A stretch of DNA of 64,000 bases from Ascaphus truei (GCA_036426205.1 CM071568.1:116356856-116420855), one strand, 5' to 3'; numbered from the stretch's first letter, positions 1 to 11,689 are shown. Notes: generated by a model from the letters alone, not told the origin. Numbers and translations: made by a program.

Positions 1-10
1 ACCACAGTGC

Positions 11-246
11 AGGAAACAGGAACAGACCGCTGCATGAATATAGCAGCCGGTCAAAGGAAACAAGGAGCTGAAGTAACAAGGAGAGTACTCAGCTTCAGCA
101 CAGGAAACAGGAACTGACGCTGCATGAGACTAGCAGCCGGTCACAGGAACCAGGGGGCTGAAGACAACAAAGAGAGAGTACTCCGCTTCAGCTCAGGAAC
201 AGACCGCTGCGTGACACTGCAGCCGGTCTCAGGAACCAAGGCGACA
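11..246. repeat. tandem repeat, ~91-bp unit, about 2.6 copies
   Basis: Three successive units begin with AGGAA(ACAGGAA)C..GACCGC at about 11, 102 and 195. Each continues with a GCTGC..GCAGCCGGTC block and, in the first two, a GAGAGTACTC..GCTTCAG block. Copies differ by several substitutions and the last is truncated near 246. The array may extend left of the window. No coding signal is seen. Confidence 0.75.
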
Positions 247-621
247 GACAAGACAAGGCTTATGGCAGAACACAGAGGATCCAGGAAGGACTATGCTCGG
301 CAGGGAGCATTGTGGGAAGGCAATACTTAAGGTCCGTGAACCAATGGCAGAAGGGGCGTGTGGCAGCAATTACTTTGGTGAGTGAATCCAGGCTGCAGCA
401 AACATCAGGAGAAGTGCTCCAGGAGCAGATCAAAGAGCTAACGACAAGACTACAAAGTACGAAACAGAAGAGGAGCGGATTCCTTACAATGTTATTCACT
501 TCTCTGTATATTTGTGCCAGTGACTATTCCATTAATTTAGTATGGGATTCTCGGTTTGAGAAAAATCTAACAGGTTAAACATATCCCTTGTTAATTACGG
601 GTTGCTAGGCAACCCACTGGC
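247..621. other. unassigned stretch before the PLE terminal segment
   Basis: No supported gene. Short ORFs here have no recognisable domain. The right part may belong to the upstream end of the PLE terminal repeat whose promoter-like box starts at 622. Confidence 0.4.
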
Positions 622-628
622 TATAAAG
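622..628 (+). promoter_or_regulatory. TATA box of the PLE terminal segment
   Basis: TATAAAG lies 39 bp (first T to first core base) before the hammerhead-like core at 661. Ten PLE ends in the window have a TATA-like box at 32-41 bp in the same sense. A start site about 30 bp downstream would fall just before or within stem I. Confidence 0.55.
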
Positions 629-655
629 ATACAGATCCTCGTTCATTCACTATCA

Positions 656-698
656 GCCCTTTGAGAAAGTCGCCCTCTGGTGACGAAACGCGTCAGGG
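656..698 (+). ncRNA. hammerhead-ribozyme-like motif (decayed core)
   Basis: Stem I CCCT/AGGG (657-660 with 695-698) encloses core TTGAGAA plus an extra A, a 6-bp stem II GTCGCC/GGTGAC with loop CTCT, then GAAACGCGTC. The last C would be the cleavage residue (GUC). Compared with the consensus CUGANGA, C3 and G8 are changed, so this copy is probably inactive. The hammerhead fold in PLE terminal repeats is established; the assignment of this copy rests on the pairing seen here. Confidence 0.6.
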
Positions 699-713
699 AA
701 TTCGATCACGCCA

Positions 714-721
714 TGACGTCA
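714..721. promoter_or_regulatory. perfect CRE palindrome TGACGTCA
   Basis: The eight-base CREB/ATF palindrome lies 16 bp after the hammerhead-like motif. The same 8-mer occurs near five other hammerhead-like loci in the window (15636, 21910, 41006, 55075, 56531). One more copy (10339) is not near one. Confidence 0.4.
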
Positions 722-912
722 TCACAACGCTGCGCACGCGCACGAGGCCGCACTGAGCGCGAGATTACATTGCGGCCAATCAAGTTTGAGAGGCGATCTC
801 TGGGACTTTTACAGACTGATTTCTGTCAGCGAATTACACCTCTGGCCTCTTGTAAGCAGCTACTACTTCCATGCAGCCCTGAGGGAGCTTCCATTTGCGG
901 ACGTCTGCTGTT

Positions 913-1039
913 TAGATCAGTAGAGATTCCGCACGATGCAGAGAAGCAGAGCACAGCCATGCAATGATCAGGATCCTGATCTGATATTGCATGGCTGTGC
1001 TCTGCTACATCTGCATCGTGCGGAATCTCTACTGATCTA
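913..1039. repeat. long near-perfect hairpin (~52-bp arms)
   Basis: The left arm starts TAGATCAGTAGAGATTCCG and runs 913-965. The right arm (986-1039) is its reverse complement apart from a few bases near the middle (GAGAAG against ATGTAG). The 20-bp loop is itself palindromic around GGATCC. It sits inside the PLE tail, 215 bp after the hammerhead-like motif. It could be a foldback insertion or a structured tail element. Confidence 0.85.
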
Positions 1040-1437
1040 CTGCATACGGGAGCACGCCCCAAAGACAAGAAGAATACAGGCTTTATTCATTTGAGTTCAA
1101 CACCATTTATCATATTGGGAGGTATAATAAGGGGTTGCAAGCGTGTGTGACATTGTCCTCATTAGGTGTGATGTAGTGGAGCCAATCATTCTCCAGTTAC
1201 AGCACTCCTAGGACCCCCAGAGATATGTCAAATACATTACGCTCACCTATATACCATATACTCACCTAATTGTGATTTGCCTGTCTTACATTCATTCTTC
1301 AATCAAGAAATACCTTATGGATGTTATATAAACTGTTTTTCTATGGTCATTTGAGCACTATTGCTGAACTTTGTTCGTCTGGTGTTTAGAGACCGGATGG
1401 TGGTGATTTATTCACAAATTGCTTGATTGATTTTTAC

Positions 1438-1639
1438 TCTTGTGAGTGCATTTCTTCACCCCCTCCCTTCCTTTTCAATATTAAATGTACTATTTTATGC
1501 TATGGGCGTGCGCTCTCTATTTTTTCCATAATATATATATATATAGAGAAAAATAAGAGAGAGAGCGCACGCCCCATAGCATAAATAGTACATTTAATAT
1601 TGAAAAGGAAGGGAGGGGTGAAGAAATGCACTCACAAGA
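1438..1639. repeat. inverted repeat with ~85-bp arms around an AT centre
   Basis: The left arm (1438 to about 1525) begins TCTTGTGAGTGCATTTCTTC and ends in GGGCGTGCGCTCTCT. The right arm (about 1550-1639) is its reverse complement with a few changes. The centre is (AT)n. It is read as the end of one PLE tail meeting an inverted copy of the same tail end. Confidence 0.85.
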
Positions 1640-2030
1640 TATATATTGTGTGGTATATATAAGGACTGCAGTGAGGTGGGTTGGTGTTGTGATTGAGTGT
1701 TGTGTGGTGGGTGTTGTGGAGGGGTGGGGTGGGGGTGTGTGAGGATGATGGTTGTTGGCTGTGTGTGTGGTGATGATTAGTGTGTGGGTGTGGTGGTTGT
1801 GATATGTGAGTGTGTGGTTGTGTGTGTGTGTGGACGTGATTGAGTGTGTGCAGTGTGGTTGTGATTGAGGTGTGTGGTTGTGTGTGATGTGTGTGGGTTG
1901 TGTGTGTGTGCGTGCCTGTTGGTTGTCTGTCTGTGTGTGTGTTTGATGAGTTTTGTGTGTGTTGTGATTGAGTTGTTGTGTGATGTGTTGTGATGTGTAG
2001 GTGTTGTGATTGAATGCAGCGGTGCACCAA
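1640..2030. repeat. degenerate GT-rich low-complexity tract
   Basis: Almost entirely G and T on the + strand, with GTGTGTG runs and interspersed GTTGTGATTG words. It produces long spurious His/Thr/Asn-rich reading frames on the - strand. Probably an old (GT)n expansion. Confidence 0.8.
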
Positions 2031-2496
2031 CGGGAGGGGGGGGGGGTGCGACCAGGTGGCAAGATTATTTTAGGCAAGGGGCTTGCGGCAAAACTGGGTG
2101 CGCAGGCAAAAAGATGGTGCGTGGCGGGTGGCCAAACAGAATAGTGCAGGTGGCGGCCACGTGATACGGAGGTACGGGGGAGGAGCACTCCCCAGCGCAG
2201 TGATGTCAAACGCCCCTCCTTCCGGTGTGCCCTACAATAGCACTGTGTTCCTGTTCTCCTCCGTAGCAACCGCTTTGCTGCGATCCTCTGCAAGTAAAAG
2301 GGTAGGCTTGCCACATATATCAATCATAATATTAACGTACAGAAATAATAAAAAAAAAAACACTTCCCGCTCGTGCTTGCAAAATATGCAGGACACCCTG
2401 TGTTCATGTTTGGAGAGTTGGTGATGTCACCGCTCTCAGCGGCAGCGTGGACGCAGCTAATTTGCAAGGCGAGCTGTGAAGTATGTAAGTATTTAG

Positions 2497-2740
2497 GCTG
2501 CGCTTATAGTGCCGGCGACGCGACGTCGCCTGAAAACAAATGCATTGTTGCCGCCGCGTGCGCTTATAGTAAGCGTGACATGGGACACAATTTTTTTAAG
2601 CCGGCAATATTTGATTTTTCAGGGGCTGTCGCCCTATGTGACAGCCCCTGAACCAATTAATGGCTGGTCAACCACGCCGCCACCGCAAAAGGAAATACAA
2701 CTTTCGCTAGCGTCGCCGTCGCGGGCACTATATGCGCGGC
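2497..2740. mobile_element. 244-bp MITE with terminal inverted repeats
   Basis: It starts GCTGCGCTTATAGTGCC and its complementary end reads GCCGCGCATATAGTGCC. It is flanked on both sides by TTAG (2493-2496 and 2741-2744), a likely target duplication. A second palindrome (GGGGCTGTC/GACAGCCCC, about 2624-2648) sits in the middle. It has no ORF. The TTAG or TTA duplication suits several DNA transposon superfamilies; I cannot choose between them. Confidence 0.7.
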
Positions 2741-3800
2741 TTAGACATATTTGTATTTACATTGTATACCGTTTAATAAGGGTTTTTTTAATGTGATTTT
2801 GATTACATCAGGCATGGGGGCCCGAGAAATTTCATGGATAAAAAGGGGGGCTCGGCATAAAAAGTTTGCTCACCCTTTGACGGTTCAGGAAATTCGTGCT
2901 TCCCAATGTGTCCCGTACCCTGCTCCCTCTGCCTCTGACCTCCCTCCTCGCTGCTAATCATCTGTCCCTTCTTCTTCCCGCACCCGTTCTTCGGGGGTGC
3001 CCGGACGCGCGTCAGATGTCACGCGCGTTCCCCGCATGGTGCGCACACACCTCCAAACACCCAAATCCCCTCGCGGCACTCACAGCTCACGGCGTCTCCT
3101 CTATTCCCCCACCTGCCACATTACCTCCTTCTGCCGCTTCTCATGTCTCTAACCTTCCTTGGCGAGCGCCCGCGGCGCGACACTCCTGCGCTCCCTGGCA
3201 CCACTGTGCGCGCGCCTCCAACCCTTACAGAGGGCGCGCGCACATGCTCCAGATATAAGCCTTCCAGAGCTCTGGCTCCGCCTCCCATAGCCATATCCCG
3301 TGTTTTTCATCTGTCTCCTCCCTTGCTCTTTCTGACCTATCCCTGCAACCTCTTCACTCAACCCTCTGCTCTCCTTCCTCTCCATTGGTGCTCCCTCTTT
3401 ATAATCTGTCTGTCCTCTAGCTCATTGGTCTGCATAGCTTCTTGTGACCCCTGTGTGTTAGTCTCTATGCTAGCTCTCCTATCTGTTTCAGCGCTGGTTC
3501 CGTCCTGTTTACCTTTGGATCTCCCTGACTTGAACTGTTTGAATTGATAACTCTGCTTTCTCCTGCCCTTGAACCCTGCATTCGGATACGACTACGCTGC
3601 CTTCTCCAATCCTTGAACACTGGCTTACGGACATCACCACGCTGCTCTCTATAATCCCTGAACTCTGGCACAGGACATTACAATCAAAAACCTGGCATCC
3701 TGGACATTGCAAGTATATGTTAACAATTTCTCAACAGGCCAGCAACGCCTACACCACTCGGGCATGCCCTCACTGCTGTGGGTGCGTGTTTTAACCTACC
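2741..3800 (+). repeat. GC-rich dispersed repeat, copy A
   Basis: From about 2880 the sequence is C-rich and then shows a terminal ~100 bp pattern (GCAAGTAT, then CAGCAACGCCTACACCACTC, then CTGTGGGTGCGTG near 3775-3788). The same order with divergence recurs at 33.3-34.1 kb. No catalytic domain is visible. Several overlapping reading frames here are products of base composition. Its class is not known to me. The first ~130 bp (2745-2880) is unassigned. Confidence 0.45.
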
Positions 3801-4507
3801 CACCTTAGTAATGGGATGGCACGGTCTGTGGGCATCAGGCATTACACCCCTGCTTAGAAGGCAGGCATTGATGTTTGGCGCAGAAAACAGACTGCGCGTC
3901 AGTCCAGCAAGGGAGGCAACGGAGCAGGTAGTGTCCAGGGAGCAGTGCTTCTTTGGACAGGCCTAGTATTGCCCCGTAGGCCCCAGCTAGGCAGTAGTCC
4001 CTCTCTAACTGTGTGATTATAGAGAAGGCCCCATATAGGGACACTTCCCACTAGTACCCAGTGATAGGATTCTACCGGTGACTGAACAGCCATCCGGTGC
4101 CCTGCAGATGGAACCAAGCCGTAGGCCATAGACTCTAACGGTGAGACACTCCAGCTAGAGCTCGCCCCACGCGGTATATTTGGACACATAAGGAGTGAGG
4201 GGATTTGTCATAGGCCCCACATCGTGGGACCTGACTTGATCCCTTGCCCGACAGTGACACTGGGTAGAGGAGTGCCGAGGGAGGTATTAAAGGCATCAAC
4301 GAGACAATAAGGGTAGCGCTATCTCACACTTTGGGTGGGACTGGTCTATGGACACTGGTGTTAAGGTGCCTAGAGCACCCTCAGTACTTTGGGGGGGAAC
4401 CATGCGGGTGTTGGACATTGTGTGTGGGGATATTGTATTTGGTGGGTGTGCGATTATAATAGTGTCTAGCCCATCTTCCCCCATAATGCAGATCGGGTCC
4501 CCTAAGG
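3801..4507. other. no gene recognised
   Basis: Moderate-GC sequence with short incompatible ORFs. It may be the inner part of the LTR-like repeat that follows, but I see no repeat boundary or domain. Confidence 0.35.
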
Positions 4508-5191
4508 TGTTGGGTCTGGCTAGGTGTTGTGTGTGGTGCATACCTGCTGGCAACAGGAGGGCCTGAGTCTCCCGAGATGATATTGGGGAATAACAGGTAC
4601 AGGTTATTGGGGTGGATGCCTTCGTTCTGGTTCAGGTGCAGCGCCTCCATCTATAATAAGCCCCAGGAATGCGGGGGTGGAATCCTTACCACAGAGATTC
4701 CCCACAGGGATGAGAGATTCCAGTCTCACACAAGGATTATCTTTTAACGAGCAGTCTCTTTATTCTCTTGGGCAGAGAGCAGCCAGGTACAGTTGATACA
4801 CAGGGCCACAAACTGTTTCCCTTGTGGTGTTTCCTGCACACACTCTGGACCAAAGGCATCCAGAGTGGGGCTAACTCTTCCTCACCCCCTACGCAGGGTG
4901 AGAGGTATTGGTTCCACCTCACTAACTGTAGCTAGATCTCTACTCATGAGCTGATCACTCCTCTCCTCCTAACTCACTATCACTACTGTCAGACTGACAG
5001 AACAGACACTAAATAGGAACTGCACTGCTCTTTTATGATCTCAGCAGGCACCGCCCCTGTGACCTACCTCCACCACTCAGGGCAGTGCTTGAAGCGGGAG
5101 AAACTCATGATAACTCCTGGCAACCTGCCCTTACCAGGGATTATACCAGGAGGAGGATAGAACTATAGCCCCATTTCTTACCAGGGCTACA
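4508..5191 (-). mobile_element. LTR-like repeat, copy 1 (diverged)
   Basis: Shares an ordered series of blocks with 25569-26286: GTGTGGTGCATACCTGCTGG, TGAGTCTCC, CAGCGCCTCCATCT, a CTTTATT block (AATAAAG on the - strand, near 4757), CATGATAACTCCTG and CTTACCAGG, ending GGGCTACA. The poly(A)-signal position suggests - strand orientation. No internal gag or pol is seen next to it, so it looks like a solo LTR. The 5' boundary is approximate. Confidence 0.5.
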
Positions 5192-5900
5192 AGTGTTAGT
5201 AAAGAAGTTATATTATACCCTGTGTATAATGTTTATTGAGTCCTATGTGGAATCATCCCGCACTGCTGGGAAGAGAGAGAGAGAGAGAGAGATCACCCCA
5301 GGCTCCAAGATACGGAAGTTTGAGCCTTCTGTATAGCAAGAGGTATATCAGCACGCATAGTTCCCTTTGGGCTGGGACCCGCTGCGCTCAGCAGCGCGGA
5401 CGGTGGCGCGAGCGTTCCCAACCAGCAGGGGAATCCTCCCTAGCCGGTCCCAGTCCCCCCTCGCTGACGGCTCACTACGCACTGTGACACGTCAGCCGGT
5501 AGGGGATTCAAGAAAATTGTGATCCCAAGCGATGACGCGTAACGTGGTGCGCTGATGAGCCAATCAGCGCCGGGGGCGGGAGCGGGAGCTGTCATAAGGC
5601 AGCTTCCTACTCAAGGTAGTGTGTGTGTGTTTTGTGGCAGAAGGGGGAGGGAGCTGCTTACCTTACAGCAGCCCGCAGCAGCTCCCTCCTGCAGCCCGAG
5701 CCCGTGGAGGGAGGCAGGGGGGGGGAGAAGCGGGTCCCTCCGCTCAAGCCACGCCCCCCCCTTCCACTCCCGCCCACCTCCCGCTCCGGCTCTCGCTCCC
5801 TACAGACCGCATATCGCGGTCTGTGTCTGTCAGCGCCCCGCCTGTCTGCAGTGCGGGCGCGCTGACTGAGGGAGCGGGGCCTTAGCCTTAGTCATAGGGA
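5192..5900. other. GC- and CpG-rich stretch with (GA)n
   Basis: A (GA)n run lies at about 5272-5291. From about 5370 to 5880 GC and CpG are clearly higher than in the flanks. Short reading frames overlap in several frames with no recognisable domain. It could be a CpG island or another GC-rich repeat. Confidence 0.4.
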
Positions 5901-7193
5901 AAGGGGGCTACATGTATATATATATATTGTATTATTTATTTATATATACAATGTAAAAGAGTAGTAAGATTACTTTCATTACCCTTAAGTAAATGCACTA
6001 AATATTGTTTTCTGCATAAGCATAAACAAAACTGTTGCATAGCTTTTATATACACTGAGTTTTTGGGGGGCAATGAACAGACTGGTAAAATCTTTGAGCT
6101 TCTTCATTTGAATATTGCATGATTGTTGCACTGTGAAAAGGAAATGAGACCTGAAACAATTGTGTATTTCCCCAAAGTGTATTATCCATGCTACAGATGT
6201 GATTTTATGGAGGTTAGATATTTTATTTGTGGTTTTAAAGAGTCATCATATTGATTTTCAGCTTAAGTGCATATAGAGTAGTGCAATAGTACAGTATGAT
6301 TTGCAATGTACTGTACAGTATATGTTCATGTAGATTTCCCTGTTATTGACCTGCTGTATATGTATATAGTACAGTAAATTAAAATCCTCTAATGTTTTAG
6401 TTAACTAAAGCAGGCTGGTATTTAAATGCGTTGGTCTCTGTGTTCCTTCCACTCCTCTGTTATTGGTTGCTTGTTATCCTTTTCACACCGGACAATACAA
6501 TAGCATGTCTGCTTCTCCCCCTCTTTCCCCAAATAAAAGATTAAAGGTTGTATTTGTAAAGCAAATAGTTTGAGAGCTAGAGCCATGTTTGATGAAAACC
6601 CACTACAGCCTCTTGGGAGATATTACCTTCCTCATTATTCCACTGATTGGCCTTATTTCATCCAAGGATTACTGCACATTCTCCTGACGGCTGATGAGCA
6701 GCTTCATGAATATACAACATAATCCGGCGGCACTGGGCCAGCACTGATTATTATTGTGAAACTCGGAGGAGCTGCTTCAGATGAGCTGCTGGAGACTGTT
6801 GAACTCTTCCTTGCCATTTTCCATCTGATTTTACCACAAGGAACCTTATTAGACAATTTTTCACATGTCTGTAAGAAAGAGAGAGAGTAGAAAGAAATTG
6901 CATCTACAGTAGTTGAAAATGATTAGGGAATTCTGGGTACCAGATGTTTTTTGCTTAATATTTCAAAATGGCTTTTATTAGATTACACTAAGCACTTACT
7001 AACTACACTTAAACTGCTTTGCAGAAATTCTGATGGGAATGCTGTCCTAAATAGCGTTTTTATTTTTACTGTGCAATGTTTGTATGTGTGAGTGCCTGTG
7101 TCCCTATGTTTGTTAATATTGTGTTTAAAGAGTGCATAGCTGTTCATGTACACTGAATGAGAGGGGTTCATAATCATCATAATAATAGTAATA

Positions 7194-7224
<31 letters not shown>

Positions 7225-8150
7225 AAATAATAATACAGGGACTAAACATAATACTTGACATAATTTGACAAGATTCTTCAATATTGACTTTTTGACCAAA
7301 CAATTCAGGCAAGGTGTTAATGAAACAGTAATAATGAAATGCAGAGGTGTTTATTTTTAGGACCAGTCTAGCAGAAACAGTGATGACAACAAATATATTT
7401 GATAGTTCAAATCTTGTCTGATGGATTTAGATTCAGTATGCAGACACTTGCAGTGATTCAATCTCTTTTCACTTTGTTTTATGGTTATATATACTGTACT
7501 GTAAATTGTTCTTGAAAAAAATGAGTTGTACTTTCTGGTGATGTATGCTAAATATTTATGAACTGTATAAAAACGGTATACTATAGTCATTTGGCTATCA
7601 CTTAGCTATAAATATTATATTTTGTTATTATTAAGTGTTTTGAGCATTGAGCCATGTGATGTTGCTATTATAGAAAGCATGCACAGAACACAACTAATAA
7701 CTAATACATTTACAATTCTGGGGCTCTTCAAGTCGCTGTGTATGGACTAAATCTAGCCCTAGAACACAAAAATGTTAGAGTGGTCATTGCACGCTCTGCC
7801 CTTGTTAATTTAAATAGCCAAGTAATTTTTTTTCACAATAAGGCCTAGTCAATAAACTTCATTAAACAACAGTTAATAAAAAAAAATATTGGGGACTTTT
7901 ACTGTAATGTTATGACTTAAGTCATCAAAATTGCGGTAAAAATTTACCGACTGAAATATAAAACTGGCGATTGCATTAATTAATGTATCCATTTCTGATT
8001 GAATTAATTAACTCCACCGATAAATACAGTAAATTACCACAAGCAATGCAATGGGAAAGCAGAATCATATATTTCTACCAAATAAATATATAATACAAGT
8101 TATTACAAACCCTATGGCAAATAATATATCAATCCCTTAGATGCCTGTGG
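5901..8150. other. AT-rich intergenic DNA
   Basis: No supported gene. It holds a (TAA)n microsatellite near 7165-7236. The 6590-6850 part has more balanced composition and lacks obvious repeat structure. Confidence 0.5.
7165..7236. repeat. (TAA)n microsatellite
   Basis: Runs of TAATAATAG and then TAATAATAATAAT over about 70 bp. Confidence 0.9.
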
Positions 8151-8949
8151 CTATATAGGTGTCCGAGGGAGGGTGATTAAGCCCCTGGGGAAGAAGGGAA
8201 GAAGGGTTAAGCCCAGTGTTTGCCATAGCAGTTAATAGCGATCTAACATTGCTGGCCAGAGATAACAAATCTTGGCTGGTACAGATGCAGCACGGTGGTC
8301 CGTCGCGCTTCCACCTCTAAATCCACCGTGGCACCGTATTTTTTCCATCTGTGCTCACGTGTGCTCGTGGTCTCAGTAAGGAGACTTAATTGCCCATCGG
8401 GATTAACACAGTAGGGGTTCCTGTGTCTGAATGTGACTGTGTGAATCCTACCAGGCTGTACCGGTCAGTAAGAGACACGCACTAAGTGTGAGACTGAATC
8501 AATCACTCTCCCTGCACACCTCTCATAGGTGATCACACAGCTTTTATTTTAATAACACAATATTGAAGCAGGGGGTCTCCGGAGCAGAATTTAATTAATT
8601 TCAGGTCCGGGGACCCCTTCTTCCAGAGTTACATGTTTCATTATGGGGTGCCGGTATCCCCACCATGTTTACATTCTCCCATATCTCGGCCCATGGTCCA
8701 CAGTCTCACGGCCGGGACATTTAAACAAAGCAGGGGGATACCGGCACCCTATAATGGGGCTTGTAATTTGGGAAGCAGAGGGTCTCCGTGGCTGAAATGA
8801 ATGTGGTTCAGCTCCGGAGACCCCCTCCTTCAATACTGTTATATAAAATAAAATAAGCGTCATTACCTTAGCGGCTACCCCCTTCACCCACCCTCTCTAC
8901 CCCCAATAAACATTACAATACAAACACCAATATAAAGCATTGAACAACA

Positions 8950-9330
8950 ACCTCAAACACATACACTATAGTAATGAGCAAAATCTCTATTATTCAGATC
9001 TGGATAATAGTACATTTGCCCATTAAAAATAAAACATAACCAAAACATTAACCAGCCAGCATATAATAAATTAAATTTATACTTAACCCTGCCAGGATGA
9101 AGGCAGTCCTCATTCTCATCTTCCTCTGCATCCACCTAATTTTCTGTGGGCACCGACAGTAAAATTAAAAAAAACAAACTACTGAATGCAACCCCTTAAT
9201 CACCGTAGTGGTACCACTATGGTAATTAAGGGGTTAACCTCAACTCCCACAACTCACCGGGTGGCCTAACCGCCTTCCCCAGCAACTACCCCCACCCACA
9301 CTACCCATTTATTGTCACAGTGGTAAACCA
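8950..9330 (+). repeat. left inverted arm of the composite repeat
   Basis: Order: ACACATACACTATAGTAATG, a hairpin around a GGATAATAG word, TTTGCCCATT, a GATGAAGG..CATCTTC block, CCCCTTAAT palindrome, GGGTGGCCTAACC. The reverse complement of 12245-12620 has the same blocks in the same order with moderate divergence. Confidence 0.7.
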
Positions 9331-9860
9331 TTCCCAACATATCAGCATGGTTTGCCACAATTGCAAAGAATGGGCAAGCTACAAATAAAAAAAAAGAGCA
9401 CTGAATAAAATACAATACATTTCAATAAAAAAACATTTGCCAATTAACCAATTGATTGGCATAGTGGTAAACCATGCCAATAGCAATGAATGGGCAAGAA
9501 GCAAATAAAAAGACAAGCACTGAATAACATTTTTTTTTAAAAAGCATTTGCCAATAAACCAATTGATTGTCACAGTAGCAAACCATGCCTGTGGGCATGG
9601 TTTGCCACAATGGCAATGACTGGGCAAGCTACAAATAAAAAAAAAAATACAAGCACTGAATAAAATATATTACATTTCAATAAAAAAAAACATTTGCCAA
9701 TAAATCTATTGATTGGCACAGTGGTAAACCATGCCCATAATATTGGCATGGTTTGCTATAATGGCAGTCAATGGACAACCTAAAAAAAACACAAGCACCA
9801 ATTAAAATACATGACATTAAAATAAAATCCAAGATTTGCTAAAAAAAAATGCATTGATTG
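9300..9860. repeat. tandem array, units of ~110-146 bp, about 4 copies
   Basis: Each unit has ATTGATTGNCACAGTGGTAAACC, a GGCATGGTTTGCCA hairpin partner, GGGCAAGCTACAAATAAAA, CAAGCACTGAATAAAAT and CATTTGCCAATAAA. Units begin near 9310, 9449, 9560 and 9706; a last partial one starts near 9852. Copies differ by indels in their A-runs. Confidence 0.75.
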
Positions 9861-10107
9861 TCACTGGGCTTATTTATACCCATATATGGGCATATTATTT
9901 TAGACGTTCACGATCGTCTGTTGATTGAAGAGATGTCACCGGTAAGTTGTTCCTTTCTTTTCTTCTTTCTTTTCTTCTTTCTAATCCAAAGGGTCAAGAT
10001 GTTGCTCCTGCGTCTTCTTGGGCACAAATGAGATGGGACAGGCCTTATATAAAGCCTGGGACGTTACAATTGAGTGTAAAATAGTACACCCCCTATCCGA
10101 TTGGTTG

Positions 10108-10226
10108 GTGTACCATGTGACGGCTTCCAAAAGGGAGGGAAGCCAACCAATCAGGAAGTATATGCATCCCTCCCTTTAAGAAGATGTCACAAGAAAATAA
10201 ATTGGAAGCCATTACATGGTACACTG
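10108..10226. repeat. inverted repeat, ~23-bp arms
   Basis: GTGTACCATGTGACGGCTTCC (about 10109-10129) pairs with GGAAGCCATTACATGGTACAC (about 10203-10223) with two mismatches. It lies within the composite repeat region. Confidence 0.6.
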
Positions 10227-10525
10227 GCCAATACAATTGCCATCATCTTAAACGGAGGGAAGCATATACGTTTCACGTTTAATCTTAAAGGCAATTGAAA
10301 CACAGCAATTCTGATTGGCTGGCGTCATTGCCTTTAAATGACGTCATCGTTTTTTTTTTTTAACAAATCACATGTTTTTCATGGCCCAATCAGGACCGTG
10401 GGAAACATTTGACCAAAATGTGATGTCATAGGCCTATAAAAGCCTATGTCGCCTCATTTTGAAGCCAGACGCCGAGGAGGGAACACCTCTCCTCCTAAGA
10501 AGAGAAGAAGGGTGTGGCAGAAGAA

Positions 10526-10562
10526 GATGGAAGAAGATGGAAGAAGATGGAAGAAGACGGAG
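10526..10562. repeat. 12-bp minisatellite
   Basis: About three copies of GAAGAAGATGGA. It translates as an acidic/basic low-complexity stretch, which I do not regard as a gene. Confidence 0.8.
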
Positions 10563-11689
10563 AAGACCCCAAAGAAGAAAAGAAGACACCAAGACTGACG
10601 GGAAGGATTACAAATAGAAGAAAGAAGACACCGTTATGGATTGTAAGGGTTTATTATTTTATGGTTACCTGTGGATTGGTTCCAGTGCTTCCGAGTCGCC
10701 TGGATTTCGGTGAGTGGGCATCTAATGGTACGTAATCAAAAGAAAAGTGTATTATTTTTACTTTTATAGGTTTTTTTGATTTTTGATTCATGTCTTTTAT
10801 TTTTTCAGTCCCATTTAATGCCCGTGAATGTATCTATGTACCTATGGCTATACATACATTCACAGACACTGAATGGGTGTATTTTATGTGATTTTTGGAT
10901 GTAAATGCATTGTTTTTTAGGCTCTATTATTGCCCCTGTATGTTATGTATATCTATCTGTATGGATAGACATACAGGGATAAAAATTGATTGTTTTGCTA
11001 ATGTTTATGTTCTTTTCATGTATGGCTAATGTATTTATCAGCTTTATTTAGACATTGGTGTGAATAATGTAATTTGTATTTAGTTACAGGTTATTTTTAA
11101 TGGCTTTTTTCTGGTAGTTAGATTAGAATGATGGTGGTTACTTTCAATTAGAATTCTTTTGGCAATGGTTTGGCTTTAGGAATTGAATAGGGAATTGTAT
11201 AATTGATTTGTATTGTATTTTAATTGGCTTAGGAAATGGATTGATTGATTGATGGTAATTGTATTGATGTTGCTTAGTTTCTATTTGATTTTCATGATGG
11301 CATTGGTGGTTAGGGGACATTGTTCATAGTGTATTTTATTGTTACATATATTTTGCATAGTGTTACATGATGCACAGATTAATTGCATCATGTGCACACA
11401 ATGCAATTGTGTGACATTTCATATACATTTGTGTAGCTGCTAGTTTGTTGGTTTATATTTACAATTGCTGTTGTGTTTATTGTAACATGCAATGTGGTGA
11501 TTTTAAGATTAAGAATTCATGTTTTGAATTATGCATGTTTTATGTGTTTCATAATGGGCAAATAATCTATTATCCATATCTGTATAATAGTTATTTTGCA
11601 CATTATTGTACTGTATGTTTTGGGGGGGGGGATTGATGTATTTAATGTATAGGTCCGGTTTATTTTTTTTACATACAGGGTTGTTTACT

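Larger units (their letters stand above)
622..1639 (+). mobile_element. PLE terminal (pLTR-like) segment with hammerhead-like motif, no ORF
   Basis: The order is TATAAAG (622-628), hammerhead-like motif (656-698), a perfect TGACGTCA (714-721), then ~740 bp of tail ending in an 85-bp stretch that is immediately repeated in inverted orientation around an AT-rich centre. The same order TATA - hammerhead - tail - AT-rich end is seen at PLE1 and PLE2 downstream of intact RT genes, so this is read as a PLE end without its ORF. Exact borders are uncertain. Confidence 0.6.

Noticed and set aside
1517..2323. 268-codon - strand frame rich in His, Thr and Asn
   Set aside because: It is the complement of a GT-rich low-complexity tract; composition alone keeps it open and an overlapping frame has the same character.
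2896..3547. Overlapping 120-134-codon frames in the GC-rich repeat
   Set aside because: Several frames are open at once because of C-rich composition; none has recognisable domains.
9300..9860. Possible CRISPR-like array (regular repeats with hairpins)
   Set aside because: Spacers are not unique, units are 110-146 bp and the whole unit is tandemly repeated; setting is vertebrate. It is an ordinary tandem repeat.
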